From assembly GCA_031291645.1 (NCBI GenBank), contig JARLIQ010000089.1:1-60254 (forward strand): a stretch of DNA of 60,254 bases. Reading direction: 5' to 3'. The notes below the pieces were generated by a model. It was not told the origin of the DNA. It made no database searches and saw nothing but the letters and a program-made list of their open reading frames with translations. The position numbers and the translations under genes are program-made. This DNA comes from Caulobacteraceae bacterium. GTDB taxonomy: Bacteria > Pseudomonadota > Alphaproteobacteria > Caulobacterales > Caulobacteraceae. This document shows positions 42,582 through 51,522 of the stretch, in pieces. Every line of letters starts with the position of its first letter. The first letter of the stretch is position 1.

Positions 42582-42962
42582 ATGAGCGCTGATCAGAACC
42601 TCGAAAACAATAAGGCAATCGTTCGAGACTTCTTTCAAAAGGTGTTCATAGAGCATCAAGTGGACGCCGGCCTGTCGAATTTTCGGTCCGACTATATTCA
42701 ACACAACCCAATGATTCCGACCGGCCTGGAAGCGGTTCGTGGCGCGTTCAAGCAAGGCATTGAGAACGTTTCAACCGATATCAAGAAGATTATCGCCGAG
42801 GGCGACCTGGTCGTCGTGCACCATCACTTCAAGTTCGGCCCAGACAGCCTGGGAGCTGCGGTTGTCGATATCTTCCGGATCGAGAACGGAAAGATCGCCG
42901 AACACTGGGATGTCATGACTCCCGTTCCGGAAAAGCCGATGAACAATAATAGCATGTTCTGA
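42582..42962 (+). CDS. Nuclear transport factor 2 / SnoaL-like family protein
   Basis: A 126-aa cone-shaped alpha+beta-barrel protein. It reads NNKAIVRDFFQKVFIEHQVDAG then YIQHNPMIPTGLEAVRGAFKQGI and VVVHHHFKFGPDSLGAAVVDIFRIENGKIAEHWDVMTPVP, typical of the SnoaL-like branch of polyketide cyclases and dehydratases or isomerases. The exact reaction is unknown; a His-Asp pair (HWDV) is present. The ATG follows an AAGGATAT-type site. Its composition is more AT-rich than its neighbours. It is 154 bases after operator site 5 and is followed by an atypical SDR. Confidence 0.82.
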   Translation: MSADQNLENNKAIVRDFFQKVFIEHQVDAGLSNFRSDYIQHNPMIPTGLEAVRGAFKQGIENVSTDIKKIIAEGDLVVVHHHFKFGPDSLGAAVVDIFRIENGKIAEHWDVMTPVPEKPMNNNSMF

Positions 42963-42983
42963 TTGTTATAATCGGACTACGAG

Positions 42984-43002
42984 TTCGATAAATATTGTCG
43001 AA
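42984..43002. promoter_or_regulatory. Inverted repeat TTCGA-N9-TCGAA
   Basis: TTCGATAAATATTGTCGAA lies 39 bases before the SDR start in an AT-rich spacer. The arms TTCGA/TCGAA are perfect. It could be an operator or a short hairpin; nothing similar was found elsewhere in the window. Confidence 0.3.
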
Positions 43003-43040
43003 TTTTCAATTATACCTGACGATATATCGGGGTGGCTAAA

Positions 43041-43736
43041 ATGACAAAGACGATTGTTGTGGTGGGGGCCGGAAAGACGATTGGCCTGTCTGTCGCGCGT
43101 GAATTTGGCCGGCATGGATTCAATGTGGGCCTGATCGCCCGCAGCGCGGACAACTTGCGCGATTTGAGAGAGGCTCTAGCTACCGACGTCGTCGGCGCGA
43201 GGGTCGAGACCTGTCTGGCCGACGTGACCAAGGCCAATGAACTGAACATAGCGCTTGATTGGATGCGCGAACAATTTGGTTCTATCGATGTACTCGAATA
43301 CAGTCCGGCGATTGGATTTCAGAACTACAAGCCGGCTCTGGATATAGACACCGAAGGTGCGCGCTACGCGTTCGACCTGCTGGTTGGAGGGGCTGTCACC
43401 GCGGTCAGGAACGTGCTCCCCGAGATGCTGGAGCGTAAGGATGGCGCGCTGCTGTTCACTTCGGGCGGCGCAGCGCTGAATCCAATTCCGTTCCTCGCCA
43501 ATGTCGGCCTGGTGTCGGCGGGGTTGCGTAACTATTTGACCAACCTTCACAATGCGCTTGCGCCGCAGGGCGTCTACGTCGGAGCGATCTACGTGGGCGG
43601 TGTGATGAAGCGCGGAAGTGAGGTCGATCCCGATAAGATCGCGGCAAAGTTCTTTGAGATGTACTCAAAGCGCGACAAGGCGGAAGACGTGGTGATCGGC
43701 CCGCCGCCGCCCGGTGGTCCGCCGCCGAAGCCCTGA
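43041..43736 (+). CDS. Atypical SDR-fold protein lacking the usual Tyr-Lys pair
   Basis: A 231-aa protein with an SDR Rossmann start, KTIVVVGAGKTIGLSVAREFGRHGFNVGLIARS. The NNAG position reads EYSPAIG, and where Tyr-x3-Lys is expected it reads NVGLVSAGLRNYL. The C-terminus ends in a Pro/Gly run, IGPPPPGGPPPKP. It therefore binds NAD(P) plausibly but may not be a normal dehydrogenase. The ATG at 43041 has CGGGGTGG before it; a GTG at 43032 is also possible. It is 79 bases downstream of the NTF2-like gene. Confidence 0.78.
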   Translation: MTKTIVVVGAGKTIGLSVAREFGRHGFNVGLIARSADNLRDLREALATDVVGARVETCLADVTKANELNIALDWMREQFGSIDVLEYSPAIGFQNYKPALDIDTEGARYAFDLLVGGAVTAVRNVLPEMLERKDGALLFTSGGAALNPIPFLANVGLVSAGLRNYLTNLHNALAPQGVYVGAIYVGGVMKRGSEVDPDKIAAKFFEMYSKRDKAEDVVIGPPPPGGPPPKP

Positions 43737-43864
43737 CCACCGATCGGTCCCGCCTCCCGTTGGTCGCGATCGTTGCCTAATGCGCCCGGTGATGTTGCGG
43801 CGCGGCTGACGCCGCGCCGACGGCATAGTCGATCGATGAGCCTTCGATCGCCGTCCTTGCCGGG

Positions 43865-44656
43865 TCAGCGGGTGCGCAGGCTCCTTGCCGCGGTCTTCGC
43901 CAACCGCTGCGGGGGCTTGCGAACGGATGGGGGTTTGGCGGTGCGTCCGGCCGCGCGTCGCTCTGAGGCCTCAAGCAACGCTTCAGTCGTCAATCGCGTG
44001 TGTTTGGCGAGAATTTCACAGGCCTTATCAGCGTCGCGTTCCAGCACTGCGGCCTTATAGAGCTCCTCGTGTTCGTGCTCCACTTCGCCTCGGATCTTTG
44101 AATAGGTCACTGAAAGCAGCCGATAGCGTTCCGCGCGCTCGAACAGCATCGTGAGCGTGCGCAGGAGCCAGGGGGAGCCGCAGGCTTCCACGAGGGCCAT
44201 ATGGAACTCAGCGTGGACCATGTAACGCCGCTGACCCAGCGACCGGGCGGTGCGCTCGGCTGACTGCAGCGCTTCGAAAGCCTCGCGCACACGGTCTTCC
44301 CAGGACTTGTCGCCCTTCTCGATCGCGCGCCGTAGCGCCAGCGTCTCCAGATCGATGCGTGTCTGGGTAAGGTCCAGGAGATCTTCCTTGGAAACGGCGG
44401 CGACCCGGAAGCCGCGATGATCTGCGGTGACGAGCAATCCCTCGGTCGCCAGGCGAGCCAGCGCCTCTCGCACGGCGCTCAAACTCACGCGGAATTGAGT
44501 CGCGACATGTGAGACGGTCAACTTGGTTTCCGGCTCAAGGTGGCCATAGAGAATGGAGCCGCGCAGGATATGGTAGACAGCGGATGTGAGGCTCTTTGTA
44601 GAGCCGCCCACCGTCTGCATCGGCAGCTGCGGCAACTCGGTTGGATCGATTTTCAT
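43865..44656 (-). CDS. GntR family regulator, FadR/FCD subfamily
   Basis: A 263-aa regulator. The winged HTH lies at about 22-88 (SLTSAVYHILRGSILYGHLEPETKLTVSHVATQFRVSLSAVREALARLATEGLLVTADHRGFRV), followed by the all-helical FCD domain at about 95-230 (LLDLTQTRIDLETLALRRAI, then YMVHAEFHMALVEACGSPWLLRTL, HEELYKAAVLERDADKACEIL). FCD domains bind organic acids with a metal. The C-terminus is basic and Ala/Arg-rich. It is divergent from the TonB receptor across a 362-base spacer with two AATCGATT sites. Confidence 0.9.
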   Translation of the reverse strand: MKIDPTELPQLPMQTVGGSTKSLTSAVYHILRGSILYGHLEPETKLTVSHVATQFRVSLSAVREALARLATEGLLVTADHRGFRVAAVSKEDLLDLTQTRIDLETLALRRAIEKGDKSWEDRVREAFEALQSAERTARSLGQRRYMVHAEFHMALVEACGSPWLLRTLTMLFERAERYRLLSVTYSKIRGEVEHEHEELYKAAVLERDADKACEILAKHTRLTTEALLEASERRAAGRTAKPPSVRKPPQRLAKTAARSLRTR

Positions 44657-44842
44657 GAAGTAACTCGAACCGCTCCCCGGATGTCGCTTCCGCAGTGGTC
44701 TAGATAGGGCGAACCCTCGTGTTTAGCAATGAATCGCTAGGCCGCGGGCCGTCTCCGGCGGCCTCAAGCCCCGAAACGGGGTCCAGGTCTGCATCGGGAG
44801 CCATCAATTAAGGCGCGACCGCCGAGGCGAACCGGCCTCATA

Positions 44843-44850
44843 AATCGATT
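44843..44850. promoter_or_regulatory. AATCGATT operator site 6
   Basis: AATCGATT in context TCATAAATCGATTCTAAAT, 169 bases before the TonB-receptor start. Confidence 0.6.
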
Positions 44851-44939
44851 CTAAATTGTCCGCCAGGTGAACCGCTTTCGCGGCCATTTTCGCTAGGCCA
44901 GGCCTGTTGGCCGGGGCAACTCCCTTGTGACCCCAAAAA

Positions 44940-44949
44940 TAATCGATTA
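44940..44949. promoter_or_regulatory. AATCGATT operator site 7
   Basis: The palindrome TAATCGATTA, 70 bases before the TonB-receptor start and so likely overlapping its promoter. Confidence 0.62.
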
Positions 44950-45018
44950 GCGTTCCGGCACAAAACAATGCGGCTGCGGACGTTGCGGCCGAAAACAACT
45001 CCGATTGGGGGAGGGGAC

Positions 45019-47223
45019 ATGCAAGCACTAAAATCGCGGATATTGCACGCCAGCAGCTTGGCGCTGGCTTCCTTTGTGGCCGTCAATGCGGCGCATGCAG
45101 CGGCGCCGGCCGCCGGCACGCAGTTAGGGGAAATCGTTGTCACCGCGCAGAAGCGGTCGGAGTTGCTGTCGCGCGTTCCTGCAGCCGTGGTCGCCATCTC
45201 CGGCGAGAAATTGGCGGCCAGCGGCATTTCGGACATCCGTACGCTCGATACCGCCGTCGCCGGGGTCATGTTCAGCAGCAACGGGACCGTCGCCAGCCCG
45301 AGCATCCGCGGGATCGGCAGCACCCAATATTCGCCGCTCGGTGGTCCAGCCGTAGGGATGAACATCGACGGCGTGCCGATCGACGGCATGGTCGCGGCGA
45401 ACGGCGCGTTCTACGACCTTGAGCGCGTCGAAGTCATGAAGGGGCCGCAAGGCACCCTGTATGGCCGCAACTCCACGGCGGGGGTCGTCAACATCGTCTC
45501 GAAGCAGCCCGTGTTGGACCAGTATACTGGGGACATCAATACGGAATTCGGAAACTACAGCAGCCGTCGGGTCGATGGCGGGGTGAACATCCCGTTGGGC
45601 GCCACTGCAGCCTTGCGTATCGCCGGCCTCTACGCCGCACACGATGCATATATGAGTAATGGATACGACGACGCTAACGACGCCGCCGCTCGAGCACAGC
45701 TTTTGTTCAAGCCGATGCGCCAGTTCACCCTGCTCGTCGGGCTTGACTACTTCCACCAGGGCGGACGCGGCGCCGCCGATGTTCCGTTGCCGCTCGGTTC
45801 GCGTGGAACTGTGGCGAGCAATCCGTACGAGCAAAACTACTATCCCAATCCCAGCGACGCAAAGCAGGACAATCGTATCTGGGGCGTCCACGCCGAAGCG
45901 ACCGCCGATCTCGGATTCGGCACGCTTGTCGTTATTCCGTCCTATCGCGAGCTCGATCGCGATCAGGTCTCCTACCAGGGCTCGTTCCGCAGCGCCGTCC
46001 GAGACTACGACAGGCAGACGAGCCTCGAGGCCAGGCTGTCGGGCCGTACGGGGCCAGCGGAATGGATCCTCGGCGCATACCTCTACGGCGACCTCCATCA
46101 CTACGACGCCGACTACGTAAATCCCTCATCCTGCGCCGGCGCCCAGTTGCTGCAATACGCGGCCGGCGACTGTCTGACGATCAACGGTCAGCGCTCACGT
46201 TTGCCGTCTCAATCCGAAGCTGCCTTCGGTCAGGTCACCTATAACGTCACCGATCGGGCTCGGCTGACGGCCGGATTGCGCTACACGGAGGACCGGCGCA
46301 GCGCCAAGCCAAATCTGGATTATACGCTGTATCCGTTCGTAGGCGGCCCGCCGATCGTCGTCGGCTCGCCAATCCCGGCGCCCCAACCCCCGGATCTCAG
46401 CAATCCGCTCGTTGGAATTGTCTCCGAAAACGCGACCGGAAAATTCAATAACCTGAGCTACAAAGTTGGAGCCGAATATGACTTAGCGAGTCACATTTTG
46501 CTCTACGTCAATATTTCTTCTGGCTACAAGGCGGGCGGCGTGAATGACGGCAACGCGACCCTCTACAAGCCCGAGACGCTGCTTTCCTACGAAGCTGGCG
46601 TGCGTGCGCAATTGTTTGAGAACAAGCTGCGGTTGCACGTCAACACCTTCTACTGGGATTACAGGAATCACCAGGAAGGTGGTGTCTACTACGTGCCGCC
46701 AATCGGTGTTCTCTACCAGATCACCAACATTCCCAAGGGCAGGATCTATGGCGTGGATCTTGAGGCGGACTGGCGCCCGACCGCATTTGACGCCCTCGGC
46801 GGCCAGATTTCCTACCTGGAGAGCGACACCGGGCCTTTCTCGCTGCCGACCGGTGCTCAAAGCCTGACGGGGCACCCCTATATCAACAGTCCAAAATGGA
46901 CGGTGAATCTCAACTACAGCCATCGCTTCGAGTTCGGCGATTGGCTCGTGGAGCCTGCCGTCGAGACCCATATCGTCTCAAGCTACAACACCGACTTCCG
47001 GTTTGATCCGGCGACGCATCAGGACGGCTACCACAAGACCGACCTGAACGTGACCTTCCGGCCGCGCCAAGGCCATTGGTACGTCGGAGCCTTCGTCCGG
47101 AACCTGGAGAACAAGGTGGTCATAACCGCGGCCCAGGCAGCGCCGGGCCAGGGTGCGCCCCAGTACTGGGGTTATCTCAGCGATCCACGGACCTATGGGG
47201 TGCGGCTCGGCGCAAGCTTTTGA
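45019..47223 (+). CDS. TonB-dependent outer-membrane receptor
   Basis: A 734-aa receptor. A signal peptide covers about 1-31 (ILHASSLALASFVAVNAAHA). The TonB box is LGEIVVTAQKRSE, followed by a plug with GISDIRTLDTAVAGVMF, SIRGIGST and VEVMKGPQGTLYGRNSTAGVVNIVSKQP, and a 22-strand barrel ending GVRLGASF. The ATG at 45019 follows GGGGGAGGGGAC. This FecA/CirA-like class in Caulobacterales and Sphingomonadales often takes up aromatic or plant compounds; regulation by AATCGATT sites suggests it imports the substrate of the surrounding pathway. Confidence 0.92.
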   Translation: MQALKSRILHASSLALASFVAVNAAHAAAPAAGTQLGEIVVTAQKRSELLSRVPAAVVAISGEKLAASGISDIRTLDTAVAGVMFSSNGTVASPSIRGIGSTQYSPLGGPAVGMNIDGVPIDGMVAANGAFYDLERVEVMKGPQGTLYGRNSTAGVVNIVSKQPVLDQYTGDINTEFGNYSSRRVDGGVNIPLGATAALRIAGLYAAHDAYMSNGYDDANDAAARAQLLFKPMRQFTLLVGLDYFHQGGRGAADVPLPLGSRGTVASNPYEQNYYPNPSDAKQDNRIWGVHAEATADLGFGTLVVIPSYRELDRDQVSYQGSFRSAVRDYDRQTSLEARLSGRTGPAEWILGAYLYGDLHHYDADYVNPSSCAGAQLLQYAAGDCLTINGQRSRLPSQSEAAFGQVTYNVTDRARLTAGLRYTEDRRSAKPNLDYTLYPFVGGPPIVVGSPIPAPQPPDLSNPLVGIVSENATGKFNNLSYKVGAEYDLASHILLYVNISSGYKAGGVNDGNATLYKPETLLSYEAGVRAQLFENKLRLHVNTFYWDYRNHQEGGVYYVPPIGVLYQITNIPKGRIYGVDLEADWRPTAFDALGGQISYLESDTGPFSLPTGAQSLTGHPYINSPKWTVNLNYSHRFEFGDWLVEPAVETHIVSSYNTDFRFDPATHQDGYHKTDLNVTFRPRQGHWYVGAFVRNLENKVVITAAQAAPGQGAPQYWGYLSDPRTYGVRLGASF

Positions 47224-47240
47224 TCCTGAAGGGACAGCAC

Positions 47241-47744
47241 GTGAGCAATGGAAAAATCGCCAAACTTGGCCACCTTGGTATCCACGTTCGAGATCTTGAA
47301 CGGTCCAAAGCCTTCTATGGAGGCATCCTGGGTTTGGCGGCGACGGACATGGATCCCAAGTCGGGGGCGACCTTCTTCAGCTCGCGTCCCGACGATGAGC
47401 ACCATGAAATCTTCCTTGCTCCGGGCCGAACGGCGGCGGAAGGGGAGGTGTTGGTCCAGCAGATCTCCTTCCGCTGCGACACTCTGGAAGACGTGCTGGC
47501 CTTCCATAAGCGGCTCAAGGCCGCCGGCGTCGAGATTGAGCAGATTGTCACGCACGGCAACGCAATCGGAATCTACTTCTTCGATCCTGATCGTAACCGG
47601 TGTGAAATCTATTGGGATACGGGCCTGAAGGCCAAGCAACCATTCAAAGTTCCGATTAATCTTGACCAGCCGGTCGATCGGATCATCGAAGATATCAACG
47701 GCCTAGTCAGAAAATATGGTGAAACCGGCGTCCGCCTCGCCTGA
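47241..47744 (+). CDS. VOC family protein, extradiol dioxygenase-like
   Basis: A 167-aa vicinal-oxygen-chelate protein starting at GTG 47241 behind GAAGGGAC. It starts IAKLGHLGIHVRDLERSKAFYGGILGL. A potential metal triad is His11, His55 (DDEHHEIFL) and Glu122 (NRCEIYW), the H-H-E arrangement of type I extradiol dioxygenases and glyoxalases. VQQISFRCDTLEDVLAFHKRLKAAG and HGNAIGIYFFDPDRNR follow. It is clearly paralogous to the VOC gene at 57621. A single-module size suggests a dimeric active site. Ring-cleavage is plausible but not proven. It follows the receptor by 17 bases. Confidence 0.85.
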   Translation: MSNGKIAKLGHLGIHVRDLERSKAFYGGILGLAATDMDPKSGATFFSSRPDDEHHEIFLAPGRTAAEGEVLVQQISFRCDTLEDVLAFHKRLKAAGVEIEQIVTHGNAIGIYFFDPDRNRCEIYWDTGLKAKQPFKVPINLDQPVDRIIEDINGLVRKYGETGVRLA

Positions 47745-47855
47745 GCCGGATATCCCATGTGCGCCGTCCCCCTAGAGGGCGCACGGCCCTCTCGGCTGAA
47801 GCGCCCTCATGTTCACCCTGCGGACGTCGCTGAAACGCAAGCTGCTCTTCGCCGC

Positions 47856-47873
47856 AAAATAATCGATTATTTT
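47856..47873. promoter_or_regulatory. AATCGATT operator site 8 (18-base perfect palindrome)
   Basis: AAAATAATCGATTATTTT is a perfect 18-base palindrome, the most extended copy of the motif. It lies 66 bases before the luciferase-like gene that heads a six-gene rightward unit. Confidence 0.7.
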
Positions 47874-47938
47874 CTTAATCCAGGCAGGCGTCAGGCGCGG
47901 GGTTGAGCGCCCGGCTTGCGATCCGAAGGGAAATTCAG

Positions 47939-49018
47939 GTGGCGGACAAAAACGTGAAGTTCGGGCTTTTTGACCACATCGAGCTGACCAGCGGCAGCTC
48001 GGATATCCAGACCCTCTACAAGGAGCGCATTGCTCTCATACAGCATGCCGAAAAGGTCGGCATTTGGGGCTATCACCTCGCGGAACACCATTGCACGCCG
48101 CTCTCCGCGGCGCCGTCGCCCGGTCTCTTCTTGTCTGCGCTTGCGACCCACACCTCCACCATTCGGCTTGGTCCGATGGTCTTTTTGCTGCCGTTCTACA
48201 ATCCGCTGCGCCTGATTCAGGAAATCGGAATGCTGGACAACATGTCGGGCGGCCGCCTCGAATTCGGTATCGGCCGCGGCGTGCACCCGTACGAGCACGC
48301 CTACTATGGCATTCCGACGCTCCAATCGTCGGCCATATTCGAAGAATCGCTGGACATCATCTTGAAGGGCCTTACGGCCGACCACCTGACCTACAAGGGG
48401 GACTTCTATCGATTCGACGGTGTTCCGGTCATGGACCTCAAGCCGGTCCAGAAGCCGTATCCCGGATTGTGGTATGGCGCGGTCAAGGAAAGCTCCATCC
48501 TGTTCGCCGCAAAACGTGGGCTCCACATCTGCACTAACGGCCCGGTGGTGATGAACAAGCGGGCCATCGATCTCTACCGCGAGACACGGGCCAAGTACTG
48601 GAAGTCGCCGGAGGACCTGCAGCCGCACGTCAAGGATCCGATGCTGGCGATTCAGCGCTTTGTGCTTGTGGGTGAAACCGAAGCGGAGGCCGTGAATTTG
48701 GCGCGAGAGCGCTACAGCGTGTTCTTGCAGAACATCAATAAGCTCTACAGCTACTACGGCCTGACCGACAACAAGGTCGTGGTGCCGTTCGATCAGGCCC
48801 GAAACGCGGAGGTGCTGATCGCCGGCGCCCCCGAGCAGGTTCACGAGGTTCTCGCGTCGCAAATCGAGAAGACCGGCTGTAACTATATGATGCTGAACTT
48901 CACCTTTGGCAGTCTCACGGCCGCGGAAACGCGCGCCTCCTTCGATCTGTTCGCGACCAAGGTGTTTCCACGCCTGACCCAAGCCGAGCCGCTCCACCAG
49001 CCTACGCCGGTGAGTTGA
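47939..49018 (+). CDS. LLM class flavin-dependent monooxygenase (bacterial luciferase-like)
   Basis: A 359-aa TIM-barrel flavin monooxygenase starting at GTG 47939 behind GAAGGGAAATTCAG. Family marks: VKFGLFDHIELTS, HAEKVGIWGYHLAEHHCTPLSAAPSPGLFLSALA, RLGPMVFLLPFYNPLRLIQEIGMLDNMSGGRLEFGIGRG, and KPYPGLWYGAVKESSILFAA. Members perform Baeyer-Villiger or hydroxylation reactions with FMNH2 from a separate reductase. It heads a unit with an alpha/beta hydrolase, two CMD proteins and a lactonase, so lactone formation followed by hydrolysis is a reasonable guess. Confidence 0.88.
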   Translation: MADKNVKFGLFDHIELTSGSSDIQTLYKERIALIQHAEKVGIWGYHLAEHHCTPLSAAPSPGLFLSALATHTSTIRLGPMVFLLPFYNPLRLIQEIGMLDNMSGGRLEFGIGRGVHPYEHAYYGIPTLQSSAIFEESLDIILKGLTADHLTYKGDFYRFDGVPVMDLKPVQKPYPGLWYGAVKESSILFAAKRGLHICTNGPVVMNKRAIDLYRETRAKYWKSPEDLQPHVKDPMLAIQRFVLVGETEAEAVNLARERYSVFLQNINKLYSYYGLTDNKVVVPFDQARNAEVLIAGAPEQVHEVLASQIEKTGCNYMMLNFTFGSLTAAETRASFDLFATKVFPRLTQAEPLHQPTPVS

Positions 49019-49021
49019 GGC

Positions 49022-50989
49022 GTGCCGGATTCGCGACTGAGGGATGGCCAAGTGTCCCCGGAGCCTCCGGTGAGGCTCGAGATCGAGCGGTGCGAAGTCG
49101 CGTTCTCGGGCGCGGAGTTCGGGAGGGCGGGGCCTTACGAGTTGCTCACCGGCAGGCTCCATGGGCAGGTTGACCCGGCGCGGCCCGAGAACCGCGGCAT
49201 CGCGCTGATCCAGCAGGCGCCGGGCGCCGGCCGCGGCCTCGTCGATTACTGGTGCGACATCGCCATTCTGAAGCCGGTCGAGCTTACGGCGGGCAACGGT
49301 CGGCTGCTCTATGACGTCCTCAATCGCGGTGAGCAGAAGGTGCTGACCGCGTTCAACGATGCGCCCCGCGAGACCAATCTGCGAACCGGCATCGCACCGG
49401 GCAACGGATTCCTCATGCGCCGCGGCTACACAATGGCGTGGAGCGCTTGGCAGGGGGAACTCGCCGGCCCCAATCTGTTGCAGGCAGGCTTGCCCGTGGC
49501 TGTCGGCGATGGCGGCCCGTTGGTCGGGGTGAGCCGGGAAGAGTTTGTCTTCGACAGCGTCGAACCGGTGCTCGTGGGCGCGCTCACCTATCCGGCGCAC
49601 TCGCTTGATCCAGCGGAAGCAAAGCTGAGCGTTCGACGCAGCACGCGCGAGCGGCCGGTTCCGCTCGGGCCCGAGTGCTGGCGTTACCTCTCGGCCGATC
49701 AGATCGAGATCAGCAGACCGGAAGGCTTCGACGGCGGGGCCATTTTTGACTTTTGCTATCCCGCGCGTGATCCCATCGTGATGGGGCTTGCGTTCGCCGC
49801 CATCCGGGATGTGGTGTCCTTTCTTCGTTATTCGTCCGTGGACGCGGCAGGTCGGCGCAATCCCCTCGCCAAGGAAACGGGTGCGGCTGCGTTTCAGACG
49901 GCCCTTGCATTTGGCTCGTCGCAATCCGGGCGGGTGCTGCGGGATCTGATCTGGCAAGGCTTCAACGCAGATCTTGCCGGTCGCCGCGTCTTCGATGGCG
50001 TTTTCGCCGATGTGGCGGGCTCGCGGAAGAGTTTTGTGAATTTTCCGTTCGCCCAGCCCGGCCGCTTTTCGCGGCAGCATGAGGACCATGCGTTTCCGGG
50101 CGACGACTTTCCGTTCACCTATGGCGTGCGCCGCGATTCGGCGACCAGACGTGTGGACGGTATTCTCAAATCGTGCAGCGCCTCCGGCGCGTGTCCCAAG
50201 ATCATCCACACCGACAGTTCGTCCGAGTATTGGCAAGCTCGAGCCGCTCTTGTCACCACGGACCCCGCGGGTGTCGATCTCGATCTGCCGCCCAACGTCC
50301 GCGTCTATCACTATGCTTCTGTCCAGCACGGTGGGGCCGCAGCGCGGCCGCTGCCGATCTTTGCCTATCCGACGAACCCGCTGAGCGACACGCCCCTGCA
50401 TCGCGCGCTATTGGTTGCGCTCGATGACTGGGTTACGCGGGAGGAGCCGCCGCCGCCCAGCCAGTTTCCGACTATCGCCCGAGGCGAGTTGGCGCCCGCC
50501 GCCGAAGTCGCTCGGGCGTTCCCGTCGATCCCCGGCGTACGCCCTCCAGCCGTGGCGAACACTCTGTCGCCTTGGGATCATTCCGTGGTTCCGCCGGCCG
50601 AGAAGCCGGGCCCAACCTATCAACCTCTCGTTCCAAAGACCGATCCCGACGGGAATGAAATCGGAGGCGTCAGGTTGCCCGCGGTGGCGGTCCCCGTCGC
50701 TACCTACACAGGTTGGAACGTTCGGCGCGAAGGCTATGCCCCCGGGGAACTCGCTAGCGTGCGAGGGGCGTGCTTTCCGTTCCCGCTCACGCGCGCCGAG
50801 CGTGAAGCGACTGGCGATCCGCGCCCGTCGCTTGAGGAACGGTACGCGAGCCGGGAGGACTATGCGGTCCGCATCGACGCTGCAGCGAAGGCGCTCGCAG
50901 CGCAACGCCTGCTGCTCGAGGAAGATATCGAACGGCTCGTCGCCGATGCCACGGCCGCCTTGCCGGCCAGTTTCGCGGCGCACCCCTGA
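49022..50989 (+). CDS. Large alpha/beta hydrolase domain protein (PF20091-type)
   Basis: A 655-aa protein starting at GTG 49022, three bases after the monooxygenase stop. The N-terminal part (YELLTGRLHGQVDPARPENRGIALIQ, LLYDVLNRGEQKVL, GFLMRRGYTMAWSAWQGE) and the nucleophile elbow FGSSQSGRVLRDL with Ser302 match the uncharacterised alpha/beta hydrolase family PF20091. A short G-x-S-Q-S-G-R elbow is typical. HTDSSSEYWQARAAL and NVRVYHYASVQHG are conserved in the family; a catalytic His is expected at the latter. No signal peptide is obvious. Ester or lactone hydrolysis is inferred. Confidence 0.85.
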   Translation: MPDSRLRDGQVSPEPPVRLEIERCEVAFSGAEFGRAGPYELLTGRLHGQVDPARPENRGIALIQQAPGAGRGLVDYWCDIAILKPVELTAGNGRLLYDVLNRGEQKVLTAFNDAPRETNLRTGIAPGNGFLMRRGYTMAWSAWQGELAGPNLLQAGLPVAVGDGGPLVGVSREEFVFDSVEPVLVGALTYPAHSLDPAEAKLSVRRSTRERPVPLGPECWRYLSADQIEISRPEGFDGGAIFDFCYPARDPIVMGLAFAAIRDVVSFLRYSSVDAAGRRNPLAKETGAAAFQTALAFGSSQSGRVLRDLIWQGFNADLAGRRVFDGVFADVAGSRKSFVNFPFAQPGRFSRQHEDHAFPGDDFPFTYGVRRDSATRRVDGILKSCSASGACPKIIHTDSSSEYWQARAALVTTDPAGVDLDLPPNVRVYHYASVQHGGAAARPLPIFAYPTNPLSDTPLHRALLVALDDWVTREEPPPPSQFPTIARGELAPAAEVARAFPSIPGVRPPAVANTLSPWDHSVVPPAEKPGPTYQPLVPKTDPDGNEIGGVRLPAVAVPVATYTGWNVRREGYAPGELASVRGACFPFPLTRAEREATGDPRPSLEERYASREDYAVRIDAAAKALAAQRLLLEEDIERLVADATAALPASFAAHP

Positions 50990-51522
50990 TGCCGCGCGTC
51001 CCGATCCTATCGCGAGCGGAGCTGGCTGAGGCCGACCGCGACATCTATGACGACTATGAGCGGGTGCGGGGCGTCCAACCTTCGGTGATCCACCGCGCCA
51101 TCGCCAATGCGCCCGACATCCTGCGCGCCTACATGCCGATCTCGAACGCTCTGCGTTTCGAAACCAGGCTCGACGCCCGTCTGCGCGAGCTTGCGATCGT
51201 GATGGTCGGGCATTTGACGGGTAGCGCTTATGAAGTGGAGGCGCATGCGCGGTTCGCGATCAAGGCGGGCGTGCCTCAGGCGCAACTCGATCAACTGCCT
51301 GAGTTCGCGAGTTCGCCGGTCTATGGCGATCGAGAGCGCGCCGTGCTGCGCTACGCCGCCGAGGTGACGCGCCGAAATCAGGTCTCCAGCGGCGTGCTTG
51401 CCGCCCTTCAGGCTGAGTTCGATCAGGAGGAAATCACAGAACTCGCTCTGCAGGTCGGCTTCTACAACACGGTCGTCCGGATTCTGGGGGCTTTCGCCAT
51501 TCAGCCGGAGCGACGTTCATGA
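50989..51522 (+). CDS. Carboxymuconolactone decarboxylase (CMD) family protein, first copy
   Basis: A 177-aa all-helical protein: MPRVPILSRAELAEADRDIYDDYERVRG, then IHRAIANAPDILRAYMPISNALRFETRLDARLRELAIVMVGHLTGSAYEVEAHARFAIKAGV. This is the CMD/AhpD fold, but the Cys-x2-Cys of AhpD peroxidases is absent, so it is a decarboxylase-like or unknown-function member. The stop/start overlap is TGATG with the hydrolase gene and ATGA with the second CMD gene. The two CMD proteins may form a heteromer. Confidence 0.85.
   Translation: MPRVPILSRAELAEADRDIYDDYERVRGVQPSVIHRAIANAPDILRAYMPISNALRFETRLDARLRELAIVMVGHLTGSAYEVEAHARFAIKAGVPQAQLDQLPEFASSPVYGDRERAVLRYAAEVTRRNQVSSGVLAALQAEFDQEEITELALQVGFYNTVVRILGAFAIQPERRS

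Larger units (their letters stand above)
44657..45018. other. Divergent spacer between GntR and TonB-receptor genes
   Basis: A 362-base region with no plausible gene. It holds operator sites 6 (44843) and 7 (44941), 98 bases apart, both closer to the receptor. The first 190 bases after the GntR start show nothing recognisable. Confidence 0.5.

Noticed and set aside
44644-44652. GATCGATTTT at the GntR start as an operator copy
   Set aside because: It encodes the first residues MKIDP and lacks the left AA of the palindrome; counted as chance.
47891-50401. An 836-codon minus-strand frame opposite the LLM monooxygenase and hydrolase genes
   Set aside because: No recognisable family and Arg/Gly/Val-rich; both genes on the plus strand have clear motifs.
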